From contig JANQMT010000006.1 of assembly GCA_028279945.1 (NCBI GenBank), positions 33,266-97,265 of the forward strand: a stretch of 64,000 nt of DNA, given 5' to 3'. Below the pieces are notes generated by a model. That model saw only the letters and a list, made by a program, of their open reading frames with translations, had not been told where the DNA came from and made no database searches. Both the position numbers and the translations under genes were made by a program. This document shows positions 27,392 to 35,303 of the stretch, in pieces. Origin of the DNA: JAKSCF01 sp028279945. GTDB taxonomy: Bacteria > Bacillota > Clostridia > Peptostreptococcales > JAAYPU01. Numbering within the stretch: the stretch's first letter is position 1; the number at the start of each line of letters is the position of its first letter.

Positions 27392-28858
27392 GTGATTACA
27401 AAACAAAAATCAATTAAAAAAAATTTTATGTATAGTTCAGTTCTCAAAGTATTAAATATAATTTTTCCATTAATTACGTTCCCTTATGTGGCAAGAATAT
27501 TATCGCCTACAGGTATTGGAAAGATTGATTTTTCTTTATCTATTGTTCAGTATTTTGTATTAATTGCTCAAGTAGGAATTCCTACATATGCTATAAGAGA
27601 GTGCTCAAGAGTAAGGGATGATAAGGCTAAACTAACTCAAACTGTTCAAGAAATTTTACTAATTAATTTTTTTACAATGATTTTTTCTTATATAATATTT
27701 TTTACTACGGTTTTCAATGTTGAAACTTTGAGTTCATATAAAACGTTATTGATAATAACAAGTATTAATATTCTGTCAACAAGTATAGGAGTAGAATGGT
27801 TTTATCAGTCTATTGAAGAATACAAATATATTACTATTCGTAGCTTGTTAGTGAAATTGGTCTCATTATTTTTAATATTTGCATTCATAAGGCATGAAAA
27901 CGATTTTATCATATATGGAGCAATAGTAGTTTTATCAAATTCACTTGGATATGTATATAATTTTTTTCATATTCAAGAACATATAAAGATTTTTACAAAG
28001 CAAGATAATTATAATTTTAAGAGGCATATAAAGCCTGTGATTATTCTGTTTGCGATGAGCATTTCTGTTAGTGTGTACATTAATTTAGATAAAGTAATGT
28101 TAGGACTGATATGTGGAGATTCTTCTGTAGGATTGTATTCAGCTGCGAATAAGTTGGTAAAAATAATATTGACGCTTGTTACTTCTCTTGGTGTCGTTCT
28201 TTTTCCAAGGATGTCGTATTATATTGAAAGTAATGAAGTCCTTCAAGTACAAAAATTAATAAGTAATGCATTAAACTTCATTATTATGATATCGCTTCCT
28301 GCAACGGTAGGTATTATAATGCTTGCTACTCCAACTATTCAGATATTTGCTGGCTATGAATATATTGAAGCAATTACAACAATAAGAATTATTAGTCCAA
28401 TAATTATTGCCATCGCTTTAAGTAATTTAATTGGTATACAAATATTAGTCTCACATGGGAAAGAGAAAATTACATTAGTATCAACTATATTAGGTGCGGT
28501 TATTAATTTATCCCTAAATTTGATTTTAATTCCAATTCTAAAGCAAAATGGTGCAGCTATTGGAACACTTGTAGCTGAAACATCTGTTATGACTTTTCAA
28601 TTGTTTTATGCATATTCATACATTAAAGGAAATATAAAATTAAAGAATATTGCATCTTATTTTTTTGGAAGCTCGCTTATTATTATCGTAATACTAACTT
28701 TAAATTTACTTGTATCTAATATGATTATTTTTACTAGCTTATCAGTGATTCTGTCAGTAGTCGTCTACTTTGGGTTTCTGTATTTTATAAGAAATGAACT
28801 TGTGTATGAAATGTCAAAAAAAGCACTAATGAAATTAAAAAGAAAAAGCAAGAACTAA
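27392..28858 (+). CDS. wzx: Polysaccharide flippase, Wzx/PST type (488 aa)
   Basis: The start codon is GTG at 27392. The protein has about 12-14 membrane spans and the family N-terminus: KNFMYSSVLKVLNIIFPLIT, FPYVARILSPTGIGKIDFS and YGIR-like YAIRECSRVRDD. The middle has NLDKVMLGLICGDSSVGLY as in other PST flippases. It moves undecaprenyl-linked repeat units across the membrane. Only 5 nt separate it from the previous gene. Confidence 0.9.
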   Translation: MITKQKSIKKNFMYSSVLKVLNIIFPLITFPYVARILSPTGIGKIDFSLSIVQYFVLIAQVGIPTYAIRECSRVRDDKAKLTQTVQEILLINFFTMIFSYIIFFTTVFNVETLSSYKTLLIITSINILSTSIGVEWFYQSIEEYKYITIRSLLVKLVSLFLIFAFIRHENDFIIYGAIVVLSNSLGYVYNFFHIQEHIKIFTKQDNYNFKRHIKPVIILFAMSISVSVYINLDKVMLGLICGDSSVGLYSAANKLVKIILTLVTSLGVVLFPRMSYYIESNEVLQVQKLISNALNFIIMISLPATVGIIMLATPTIQIFAGYEYIEAITTIRIISPIIIAIALSNLIGIQILVSHGKEKITLVSTILGAVINLSLNLILIPILKQNGAAIGTLVAETSVMTFQLFYAYSYIKGNIKLKNIASYFFGSSLIIIVILTLNLLVSNMIIFTSLSVILSVVVYFGFLYFIRNELVYEMSKKALMKLKRKSKN

Positions 28859-28877
28859 TCAAAGAGAGGAGAACTAA

Positions 28878-30014
28878 ATGACTAAAAAGTATGATTATCT
28901 TATTGTTGGGGCAGGTTTATTCGGAGCAACATTTGCTTTTGAAGCAAAAAAGAGAGGTAAAAAGTGCCTAGTTATTGATCGTCGTAATCATATAGGTGGA
29001 AATGTTTATTGTGAGAATATCGAAGGAATCAATGTACATAAGTATGGGGCGCATATCTTCCACACGAGCTATAAACAAATTTGGGAGTATGTTAACCAAT
29101 TTACTGAGTTTAACAGATATACAAACTCTCCAATTGCCAATTATAACGGAGAAATTTACAATCTCCCATTCAATATGAATACATTTAATAAACTTTGGGG
29201 AGTAGTAACACCAGAAGAGGCTAGAAAGAAAATAGAGGAGCAAAAGAAAGATTCGGGCATAGAAGAGCCTAAGAATTTAGAAGAACAAGCAATTTCACTT
29301 GTAGGTACTGATATTTATGAAAAATTAATCAAGTATTATACTGAGAAACAATGGGGAAGAAAAGCAATTGATCTTCCTGCATTTATAATCAAACGATTAC
29401 CAGTTAGATTTACTTATAACAATAATTATTTTAATGATAAATATCAAGGAATTCCTGAAGGTGGATATAATGTTATTGTTGAAAAAATGCTTGAAGGTAT
29501 AGACGTTCTGTTAAACAAAGATTATTTTTCAGATAAAGAAAACCTTGATAATTTAGCAGGCAAAGTGGTTTTTACAGGAATGATTGACGAATACTTTAAC
29601 CACAAGTATGGACGCTTAGAATATAGAAGTTTGGTATTTGAAAATGAAATCCTAGATATTGAAAATTATCAAGGGAATGCAGTTGTAAACTATACCGACG
29701 ATAAAACACCTTATACAAGGATTATTGAACATAAACATTTTGAATTTGGGACACAACCTAAAACAGTTATAACTAAAGAATATCCGGTAGAATGGAAACC
29801 TGGCGATGAACCATACTACCCTGTAAATGATGAAAAGAACTCAATGCTATATCAAAAGTATAAAGAGTTGGCGGATCAAATAGATATTGTTATTTTCGGT
29901 GGCAGGCTAGCTGAATATAAGTACTATGATATGCATCATATTATCTATCATGCTCTTGAAACAGTCAAAGGAGAATTTGATAAGACCAGGGGGACGGTTC
30001 TTTCGGTTGACTAA
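28878..30014 (+). CDS. glf: UDP-galactopyranose mutase (378 aa)
   Basis: The FAD-binding motif is YDYLIVGAGLFGATFA, followed by RNHIGGNVYCE and HKYGAHIFHTS. The C-terminal half contains GGRLAEYKYYDMHHIIYHAL. The enzyme interconverts UDP-galactopyranose and UDP-galactofuranose using reduced flavin, so the glycan may contain Galf. The last 10 codons (near DKTRGTVLSVD) fall on the REP-like GGGGGACGGTTC sequence at 29989-30000, so the native stop seems to have been replaced by repeat-derived sequence. AGAGAGGAG precedes the ATG. Confidence 0.93.
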   Translation: MTKKYDYLIVGAGLFGATFAFEAKKRGKKCLVIDRRNHIGGNVYCENIEGINVHKYGAHIFHTSYKQIWEYVNQFTEFNRYTNSPIANYNGEIYNLPFNMNTFNKLWGVVTPEEARKKIEEQKKDSGIEEPKNLEEQAISLVGTDIYEKLIKYYTEKQWGRKAIDLPAFIIKRLPVRFTYNNNYFNDKYQGIPEGGYNVIVEKMLEGIDVLLNKDYFSDKENLDNLAGKVVFTGMIDEYFNHKYGRLEYRSLVFENEILDIENYQGNAVVNYTDDKTPYTRIIEHKHFEFGTQPKTVITKEYPVEWKPGDEPYYPVNDEKNSMLYQKYKELADQIDIVIFGGRLAEYKYYDMHHIIYHALETVKGEFDKTRGTVLSVD

Positions 30015-30042
30015 TAATGATATGAATGATAAGATAAAAACA

Positions 30043-30065
30043 AAATATATTTAAGTGGGAGATGG
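30043..30065. repeat. Left direct repeat flanking the toxin-antitoxin pair
   Basis: A 23-nt sequence ending AAGTGGGAGATGG is repeated at 30920-30943 with one extra T. Both copies have a GGGACGGTTC element upstream (29991 and 30906). The two copies are 877 nt apart and enclose the vapBC-like pair. Confidence 0.6.
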
Positions 30066-30133
30066 TAAAATTGAGTGGAAAAGGTCAAGGGCATATGGTT
30101 TTGAAATTAAGATGAAAAAATAGTTATTAACAA

Positions 30134-30170
30134 CAAAAAATATTGCTACCTATGAACATTAGGGTAGCTA
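30134..30170 (-). terminator. Terminator for the toxin-antitoxin operon
   Basis: On the minus strand GCTACC and GGTAGC (30163-30168 and 30145-30150) form a stem, followed by AATATTTTTTG. It lies just after the PIN gene stop. Confidence 0.6.
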
Positions 30171-30188
30171 TTAACAATGTTGTTCAAT

Positions 30189-30611
30189 TTATAGATTATC
30201 ATAAAATTCATTTAAAAATTCTTTAGGAGTAATTGCTTTAACTGATGAGTGTGTAAAGTCTTTTTTATTCCGTGTAATAATATAATCAACTTTTGCACGT
30301 TTTGCACAAACACAGATGAGTTCATCTTCAAAGTCAATGACACCTGAATGAAAGGCTTCTTTAATATCCAATGCGGTAACATCAATAATATCAACTAGTT
30401 TTTGGAGGATTTCTATAATAGAATATAGTCTTTGTTTATCCTTTATATATTTGTTTAAAACGTAGTAAATATCAGTTATGGAATTAGCAGTAATGAATCC
30501 TTTGAGGTGGTTTGTCTCGACCAGACGCAAAACTTTTGAAGAATGTTGTACAAAAGGTTCACGATTTTGAAAAACGTCTAAGATGACATTATTATCAATG
30601 ATCGCTTTCAT
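30189..30611 (-). CDS. PIN-domain toxin, VapC-like (140 aa)
   Basis: The start MKAIIDNNVILDVFQNREPF has the first acidic PIN residues (Asp6 and Asp12), GFITANSITDIYYVLNKY is the second helix region, and DFEDELICVCAKRAKVDYI with ITRNKKDF gives the remaining acidic sites. PIN toxins are Mg-dependent ribonucleases. It overlaps the antitoxin gene by 17 nt, so the pair is one operon. The chemistry is that of VapC though the antitoxin is of the Phd type. Confidence 0.88.
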   Translation of the reverse strand: MKAIIDNNVILDVFQNREPFVQHSSKVLRLVETNHLKGFITANSITDIYYVLNKYIKDKQRLYSIIEILQKLVDIIDVTALDIKEAFHSGVIDFEDELICVCAKRAKVDYIITRNKKDFTHSSVKAITPKEFLNEFYDNL

Positions 30612-30828
30612 CTTCTAGTAATCGCTCCTTTCGTGCATCTTCAATTGTATAATCATCATTAGGTATTACGCCAATAAGTTGACTTACTAAACTCATTTCT
30701 TTTTCTTTTGGAATGCTTAGTTTGGCAACAGGGATACCATTGCGAGTGATGATAATTTCTTCTTTATTTACAATAGAGAGATACTTACCTAAATTTTGTT
30801 TTAATTCTGTAGCTGTAATTTGTAACAT
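30595..30828 (-). CDS. Phd/YefM-type antitoxin (77 aa)
   Basis: The start MLQITATELKQNLGKYLSIV and EEIIITRNGIPVAKL are the typical Phd DNA-binding fold. The acidic C-terminus (NDDYTIEDARKERLLEDESD) is the usual toxin-neutralising tail. GGAGGTG precedes the ATG. The protein probably represses its own operon, since a palindromic site lies directly upstream. Confidence 0.88.
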   Translation of the reverse strand: MLQITATELKQNLGKYLSIVNKEEIIITRNGIPVAKLSIPKEKEMSLVSQLIGVIPNDDYTIEDARKERLLEDESDH

Positions 30829-30844
30829 GAAAACACCTCCTATA

Positions 30845-30898
30845 AAAGATTATGTACAATCTTTACTATATTATACTATATATTGTGCGATTTGTACA
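30845..30898 (-). promoter_or_regulatory. Promoter and operator of the toxin-antitoxin operon
   Basis: On the minus strand a TATAAT lies at 30870-30875, with TGTACA 17 nt upstream at 30893-30898 as a -35 element. A 7-bp inverted repeat AAAGATT/AATCTTT (30845-30851 and 30858-30864) around another TGTACA lies just downstream of the expected start, a good place for a repressor. Confidence 0.55.
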
Positions 30899-30905
30899 CG
30901 CCAAA

Positions 30906-30943
30906 GGGACGGTTCTTTTAAATATATTTAAGTTGGGAGATGG
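30906..30943. repeat. REP-like motif plus right direct repeat flanking the toxin-antitoxin pair
   Basis: GGGACGGTTCTTTT at 30906-30919 is joined directly to the sequence ending AAGTTGGGAGATGG (30920-30943). The same two parts occur at 29991 and 30043, there separated by about 40 nt. Confidence 0.6.
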
Positions 30944-30957
30944 AGATCGACCGATCA

Positions 30958-31034
30958 AAGGTATAACGATGGTTGAACAATGGTGTAAGCATGGTTGAGC
31001 GATAGCTTAACAATGGTAGAACAATAGTAAAGGT
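30958..31034. repeat. 11-nt phased repeat array (copy 2, about seven units)
   Basis: Units read AAGGTATAACG, ATGGTTGAACA, ATGGTGTAAGC, ATGGTTGAGCG, ATAGCTTAACA, ATGGTAGAACA, ATAGTAAAGGT without gaps. It lies upstream of the RAYT gene, whose downstream side has copy 3. No gene is seen in this stretch. Confidence 0.75.
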
Positions 31035-31060
31035 GTAGTAACAAGTAACAGTCTTGTGGA

Positions 31061-31188
31061 AGATAGTTGGATAGAGGATAGAGTGGATGAATAATTGAAT
31101 TATCAATTATCATTAAACAAAAGCCCAAAACCCAAAATATGTGTATTTTTCCTATCTGCTAGCCAACTATCTACTACCAAACTATCTC
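31061..31188. repeat. GATAG-rich inverted repeat (copy 1), just upstream of the RAYT gene
   Basis: Left arm AGATAGTTGGATAGAGGATAG (31061-31081) is complementary to parts of 31151-31188. The loop has TGGATGAATAATTGA and later GTGTATTTTT, matching the loop of copy 2 at 33149-33235 apart from an insertion here. The transposase ATG follows 18 nt downstream. Confidence 0.65.
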
Positions 31189-31206
31189 CCCAAAAAGGTG
31201 ATTAGA

Positions 31207-32043
31207 ATGCCAAGAACAGCTAGAAAAAAAAGTGAAAGTGGAATATATCATATAATATTAAGAGGTATTAATAAACAGACCATATTTGAAGATGAAGAAG
31301 ATTCGATAAAGTTCTTAGAGACGTTAGTAACATATAAAGAAATAAGTGGATATAAGATATATGCATATTGTTTGATGGGGAACCATATTCATTTGCTTCT
31401 TAAGGAAGAGAATGAAGATTTGGGAATTGTTATGAGGCGAATAGGTGCAAGTTATGTATATTGGTATAATTTAAAGTATGGACGTTGTGGACACTTGTTT
31501 CAAGATAGATATAAGAGTGAACCGGTTGAAGATGAGAACTATTTTTTGACAGTGCTTAGATATATACATCAGAATCCTTTGAAGACTGGGGTTGTTAAAG
31601 ACATTGCTTCTTATACATGGAGTAGTTATTGTGAGTATGTGGAAACAACCAGTGGGGACAGTTCTTATGGTTGCCAAAAGCAGCAACTACAAAAACCGTC
31701 CCCACTGGTTTGCCAAAAACCGCTCCTACTGGTTTGTGATGTTGGCTATGCTTTAGGGCTGTTTGAAGAGGATAGAGAAAAAGGGATGGATAGTTTTAAG
31801 AGGTTTCATGAAGTTGAAAGTGATGACAAATGTTTGGATATAGATGATAAAAAGAGAATTACAGATAAAGAAGCCATAGAGATCGTTAAAAGAATATGTC
31901 ATATAACTCATTGTACAGATATTAAAGGATTCAAAAAGGATAAGAGAGATAGATGTTTGAAAGCTTTGAAAAAAGAAGGCCTTTCAATGAGGCAAATTGC
32001 TAGAGTTACGGGGATAAGCAGGGGAACTATAATGAAAGTTTAA
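31207..32043 (+). CDS. REP-associated tyrosine transposase, RAYT (Y1/IS200-like; 278 aa)
   Basis: The ATG at 31207 is used because AAAAAGGTGATT precedes it and the family start MPRTARKKSESGIYHI follows; the frame upstream runs through the repeat. The HUH motif is GNHIHLLLKE (His60, His62), and YIHQNP (Tyr119) is the RAYT catalytic tyrosine region. A C-terminal helix-turn-helix is read in LSMRQIARVTGISRGTI. RAYTs cut and move REP-type palindromes as single strands. Residues about 147-176 are encoded by REP-like arms (see the separate repeat), so this copy has an unusual insertion. The gene is flanked by 11-nt arrays on both sides. Confidence 0.88.
   Translation: MPRTARKKSESGIYHIILRGINKQTIFEDEEDSIKFLETLVTYKEISGYKIYAYCLMGNHIHLLLKEENEDLGIVMRRIGASYVYWYNLKYGRCGHLFQDRYKSEPVEDENYFLTVLRYIHQNPLKTGVVKDIASYTWSSYCEYVETTSGDSSYGCQKQQLQKPSPLVCQKPLLLVCDVGYALGLFEEDREKGMDSFKRFHEVESDDKCLDIDDKKRITDKEAIEIVKRICHITHCTDIKGFKKDKRDRCLKALKKEGLSMRQIARVTGISRGTIMKV
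31647..31734. repeat. REP-like palindrome inside the RAYT reading frame, with a 24-nt duplication
   Basis: AACCAGTGGGGACAGTT (31647-31663) pairs with AACCGTCCCCACTGGTT (31694-31710), a 17-bp stem with one mismatch. A third, more diverged right arm lies at 31718-31734, exactly 24 nt after the previous one, so the protein reads KPSPLVCQ KPLLLVCD. The insertion keeps the frame. Confidence 0.8.
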
Positions 32044-32048
32044 TAACG

Positions 32049-32136
32049 ATGGTTTAACAATTGTGTAGCGATGGTTGAGCAATAGTTTAACAATTGTTTA
32101 GCTATGGTTTGGCAACTGTTTAACTATTGTTCAAAA
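32049..32136. repeat. 11-nt phased repeat array (copy 3, eight units)
   Basis: Eight gap-free 11-nt units: ATGGTTTAACA, ATTGTGTAGCG, ATGGTTGAGCA, ATAGTTTAACA, ATTGTTTAGCT, ATGGTTTGGCA, ACTGTTTAACT, ATTGTTCAAAA. The array starts 6 nt after the RAYT stop and ends at the galE ribosome binding site (AAAGGAGG), so it fills the whole intergenic space. Confidence 0.8.
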
Positions 32137-32151
32137 GGAGGTACAATTAAC

Positions 32152-33135
32152 ATGAACATACTAGTAACCGGAGGGACAGGTTATATAGGCTCACATACAT
32201 GTGTGGCTTTGCTTGAAGCAGGGCATACGGTTATTGTTGCGGATAATCTTTGTAACAGTAAGGCTGAGACTATTGATAGGGTAAAGCAAATAACCAATAA
32301 AGAAGTCTTATTTCATAAGATCGATGTGACAGATGAGTTAGCTGTAGATGAAGTGTTTTGTGAGCATAAATTGGATGGTGTTATTCATTTTGCAGGGTTA
32401 AAAGCTGTAGGTGAATCTGTAGAAAAACCAATTGCTTATTATTATAACAATTTAGTAAGTACCATGACTCTTTCAAAAGTATGTCAGAAATATGGTGTGA
32501 ACAAATTTGTATTTAGTTCTTCTGCAACTGTGTATGGAGATAATACTGCACCATTTGTTGAGACCATGGCGCTTTTGCCTACTACAAATCCTTATGGTGA
32601 AACAAAAGCGATGAGTGAGAGGATTCTCATGGATGTTGTAAAAGCAAATCCTGATTTTTCTGTGTCACTCCTTCGGTATTTTAATCCGGTAGGCGCACAT
32701 GAAAGCGGACTAATTGGAGAAGCACCTAACGGTATTCCAAACAATCTTATGCCTTACGTGACACAAGTAGCAAAAGGTAAGCTGGCGATGTTACGAGTTT
32801 TTGGAAATGATTATCCAACTGTAGATGGGACAGGTGTAAGGGATTATATTCATGTAATGGATTTGGCAGAAGGACATGTTGCTGCATTGAATCATTTAAC
32901 AAAGGGAGTACATATCTATAACCTTGGTACAGGTCAAGGTACCTCAGTATTACAGCTAGTACAAGCTTTTGAAGAAGCAAATGATATTGAAGTACCTTAT
33001 CAAATCGTAAACCGAAGAGCTGGAGATATAGCAGAATGCTATGCTGATGCAAGTAAAGCTGAAAAGGAATTGGGTTGGACAGCTAAAAGAGGGATAGTGG
33101 ATATGTGTCGGGATGCTTGGAAATTTGAGGAGTAA
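32152..33135 (+). CDS. galE: UDP-glucose 4-epimerase (327 aa)
   Basis: ATG 32152 follows AAAGGAGGT (32135-32142); an ATG 48 nt upstream lies in the repeat array. Motifs: VTGGTGYIGSHTCVALLEAG, SSSATVYGD, the YxxxK in NPYGETK, and YFNPVGAHESG. The enzyme interconverts UDP-glucose and UDP-galactose and so feeds glf. The length is normal for the family. It was placed after a mobile-element region, but the coding sequence is intact. Confidence 0.93.
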   Translation: MNILVTGGTGYIGSHTCVALLEAGHTVIVADNLCNSKAETIDRVKQITNKEVLFHKIDVTDELAVDEVFCEHKLDGVIHFAGLKAVGESVEKPIAYYYNNLVSTMTLSKVCQKYGVNKFVFSSSATVYGDNTAPFVETMALLPTTNPYGETKAMSERILMDVVKANPDFSVSLLRYFNPVGAHESGLIGEAPNGIPNNLMPYVTQVAKGKLAMLRVFGNDYPTVDGTGVRDYIHVMDLAEGHVAALNHLTKGVHIYNLGTGQGTSVLQLVQAFEEANDIEVPYQIVNRRAGDIAECYADASKAEKELGWTAKRGIVDMCRDAWKFEE

Positions 33136-33148
33136 TAGCGCTGCTATA

Positions 33149-33235
33149 GTTGGGTAGCAGATAGTTGGATAGAGGATAGGTGGACGAAGAATTGAGTGTT
33201 TTTCCTATCTACTACCTAACTATCCACTATCTAAC
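33149..33235. repeat. GATAG-rich inverted repeat (copy 2)
   Basis: Arms 33149-33180 and 33204-33235 are 32 nt each; 24 positions are complementary and the differences are transitions. The left arm carries three GATAG-type units. It lies between galE and the VanZ-like gene. Confidence 0.7.
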
Positions 33236-33254
33236 TAAACAGGAGGTAGATGAC

Positions 33255-33746
33255 TTGGAAGTACGGAAAGTAATGATTGCTATTTTATATTGGATCGCAG
33301 TTCTCCTTTGGCTTATTTTCATATATACTCTGTCTGATCAGCCGGCGGTACAGTCTAGTGAACTTAGTAAGAAGATTACAGAAGTTATTGTTAAGACCGT
33401 TGAACGAATAATTCCTCAAAATTATGGAGATGATTCTAATATTAATTTAGTGGAAGAATTTCATCATCTTGTAAGAAAAAATGCACATTTTTTTATTTAT
33501 CTTGTGCTTGGGATATTGACGATAGGTGCCATAAGATGGAGCGGTGTCTTAGGCCTTAAAGCTTTTGTTTTAACTTTAAGTATTTGTGTTCTTTATGCTA
33601 TAAGCGATGAAATTCACCAGCTATTTGTACCTGGACGAAGTGCGGAGGTAATGGATGTTTTCATTGATAGTGCCGGTGCGATTGTTGGGATAGGAATGTA
33701 TAGAGGAATAGCTTTTTTGTTAGATAAAAGATTATGTAGAAGATAG
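33255..33746 (+). CDS. VanZ-family membrane protein (163 aa)
   Basis: TTG 33255 is chosen because AGGAGG (33241-33246) lies 8 nt upstream; a GTG at 33180 lies in the repeat. The protein has about four membrane spans with the VanZ features LIFIYTLSDQPAVQSSE at the start, KNAHFFIYLVLGIL in the middle and SDEIHQLFVPGRSAEVMDV with the conserved Glu-His and Asp. VanZ-like proteins are linked to resistance to some lipoglycopeptides and to envelope glycan loci. It is found here between galE and yveK. Confidence 0.85.
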   Translation: MEVRKVMIAILYWIAVLLWLIFIYTLSDQPAVQSSELSKKITEVIVKTVERIIPQNYGDDSNINLVEEFHHLVRKNAHFFIYLVLGILTIGAIRWSGVLGLKAFVLTLSICVLYAISDEIHQLFVPGRSAEVMDVFIDSAGAIVGIGMYRGIAFLLDKRLCRR

Positions 33747-33810
33747 TTAGATATATCTAGAAGATAGTTAGATAGAGGATAGGATTAATTGCTAACTAAC
33801 GATCTATCTA
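33739..33810. repeat. GATAG-rich repeat (copy 3) over the VanZ-like gene end
   Basis: AGAAGATAGTTAGAT occurs twice in 33739-33783, the second time followed by AGAGGATAGG, with CTAACTAACGATCTATCT on the right (33792-33810). It overlaps the last codons of the VanZ-like gene, so the repeat contributes the protein C-terminus. Confidence 0.6.
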
Positions 33811-33876
33811 TTGATTAAATAATGGAAATTGTTTATAATGAAGTAGTTGTATTTTGTATTATATAGGGAGGTTATC

Positions 33877-34563
33877 ATGGAATATGAAGAAATAGATTTG
33901 CGGCAATTATTGGATATAATAAGGAAAAGATTCGTTCTGATTGTTTTAATTGTTTTAATATCGGTTATAACAGCTTCTATATTAAGTTTTTTTGTATTGG
34001 ACAAAGAGTATGAAGCTTCTACTTCATTGATAATAGGGAACTCAAAAGATTATCGCAGTGAAAACTCCCTTGAGTACAGTGAAGTCTTAATGTATCAGAA
34101 GCTGATAAAGACCTTTGGTGAGATCGCAAAGAGTAGAATGGTCTCAGAAGAAGTCATCGATACTTTGAAATTAAATTATTCTGTGTCAAACCTTCAGAAC
34201 AGGATATCGATACAACCTGTGGGAGATACCCAAATGATAAATATTAAAGTGAGGGACAATGATCCTAAGCTTGCTGCTTCTATAGCAAACCAGCTTGCTC
34301 GTATGTTTAAAAATAAAGTTGGAGCGATTATGAAGGTGGATAATATTGAAGTGATCGATACAGCAAGAGTTCCTGTAGCACCTGTTAAACCAAAACCACT
34401 TTTAAATATTGCCATTACATTCATACTATCTCTGATGATTGGAATTGGGTTATGTTTCTTGTTGGAGTTTTTAGATCAAACAGTTAAAACACCTAGTGAT
34501 GTAGAAAAATATTTAGAGTTGCCGGTAATCGGTGCGATACCTGATACCACACATGTAAATTAG
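33877..34563 (+). CDS. Chain-length determinant/kinase modulator, YveK/Wzz-type (228 aa)
   Basis: ATG 33877 is chosen for GGGAGG at 33866-33871. Two membrane spans enclose an outer domain: FVLIVLIVLISVITASILSF (residues 19-38) and LLNIAITFILSLMIGIGLCF near the end. PVAPVKPKP before span 2 is the family proline motif. In Firmicutes such proteins activate a separate BY-kinase, here encoded directly downstream, and set polymer length. Confidence 0.9.
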   Translation: MEYEEIDLRQLLDIIRKRFVLIVLIVLISVITASILSFFVLDKEYEASTSLIIGNSKDYRSENSLEYSEVLMYQKLIKTFGEIAKSRMVSEEVIDTLKLNYSVSNLQNRISIQPVGDTQMINIKVRDNDPKLAASIANQLARMFKNKVGAIMKVDNIEVIDTARVPVAPVKPKPLLNIAITFILSLMIGIGLCFLLEFLDQTVKTPSDVEKYLELPVIGAIPDTTHVN

Positions 34564-34574
34564 GGGAGTAGAGC

Positions 34575-35303
34575 ATGAATCGAGATGAATTAATTTTAAA
34601 CAAAGGTTCTAAATCGGTAGTTGCAGAGGCCTATAGGGTTCTAAGAACCAATATAATGTATGCAAGTATTGACAAAAAGATAAAGACCATTGCGGTTACA
34701 AGTTCGGGCCCGGCAGAAGGAAAAAGCAGCACGGTAGCTAATTTTGCTATTGCTTTAGCCCATGCGGGAAGCCGTGTATTGATCATTGATTCAGACCTGA
34801 GAAAACCAAGAATTCATAAAATATTTGGAATTTCAAATCGTGTAGGGCTTACAAATATAGTTGTAGAAGATTTGGATTGGAAGGAAAACGTACATACGTT
34901 AGAAGAACTTCCTGAGCTAAGTATTATTCCCAGCGGGCCTATTCCGCCTAACCCATCCGAGCTATGCGGATCTGCCAAGATGAAAAATTTTATCAACAGT
35001 ATTAAGGAAGAATTTGATTATGTCATAATAGATACGCCGCCTTCAGGTGTTGTAACGGATGGTACGCTGGTTGCGTCTTATGTGGATGGTACGATATTAG
35101 TAGTCGCTTCTGGGAATGTAGAGATTGAAGCTGTGAAGAGGACGAAAAATTTATTAAATAATGTCAATGCAAATATTCTAGGAGTAGTTTTAAATAAGAT
35201 TCCTGTTAATGATAGTGGATATTATAAATATTATTATTATAGTTATTATCATGATGATGAAAAGGGTAAGAAGAAGAGAAAGAAAAGGACAAAAGCAATA
35301 TGA
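34575..35303 (+). CDS. cpsD: BY-type tyrosine kinase, CpsD/YwqD (242 aa)
   Basis: Walker A is GPAEGKSS (45-52), Walker A' is VLIIDSDLR (68-76) and Walker B is VIIDTPPSG. The C-terminus has a tyrosine cluster (YYKYYYYSYY, eight Tyr) followed by a basic tail. The kinase autophosphorylates this cluster, and phosphorylation cycles control capsule assembly. The stop overlaps cpsB start by 4 nt, and the partner YveK gene lies upstream. Confidence 0.93.
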   Translation: MNRDELILNKGSKSVVAEAYRVLRTNIMYASIDKKIKTIAVTSSGPAEGKSSTVANFAIALAHAGSRVLIIDSDLRKPRIHKIFGISNRVGLTNIVVEDLDWKENVHTLEELPELSIIPSGPIPPNPSELCGSAKMKNFINSIKEEFDYVIIDTPPSGVVTDGTLVASYVDGTILVVASGNVEIEAVKRTKNLLNNVNANILGVVLNKIPVNDSGYYKYYYYSYYHDDEKGKKKRKKRTKAI

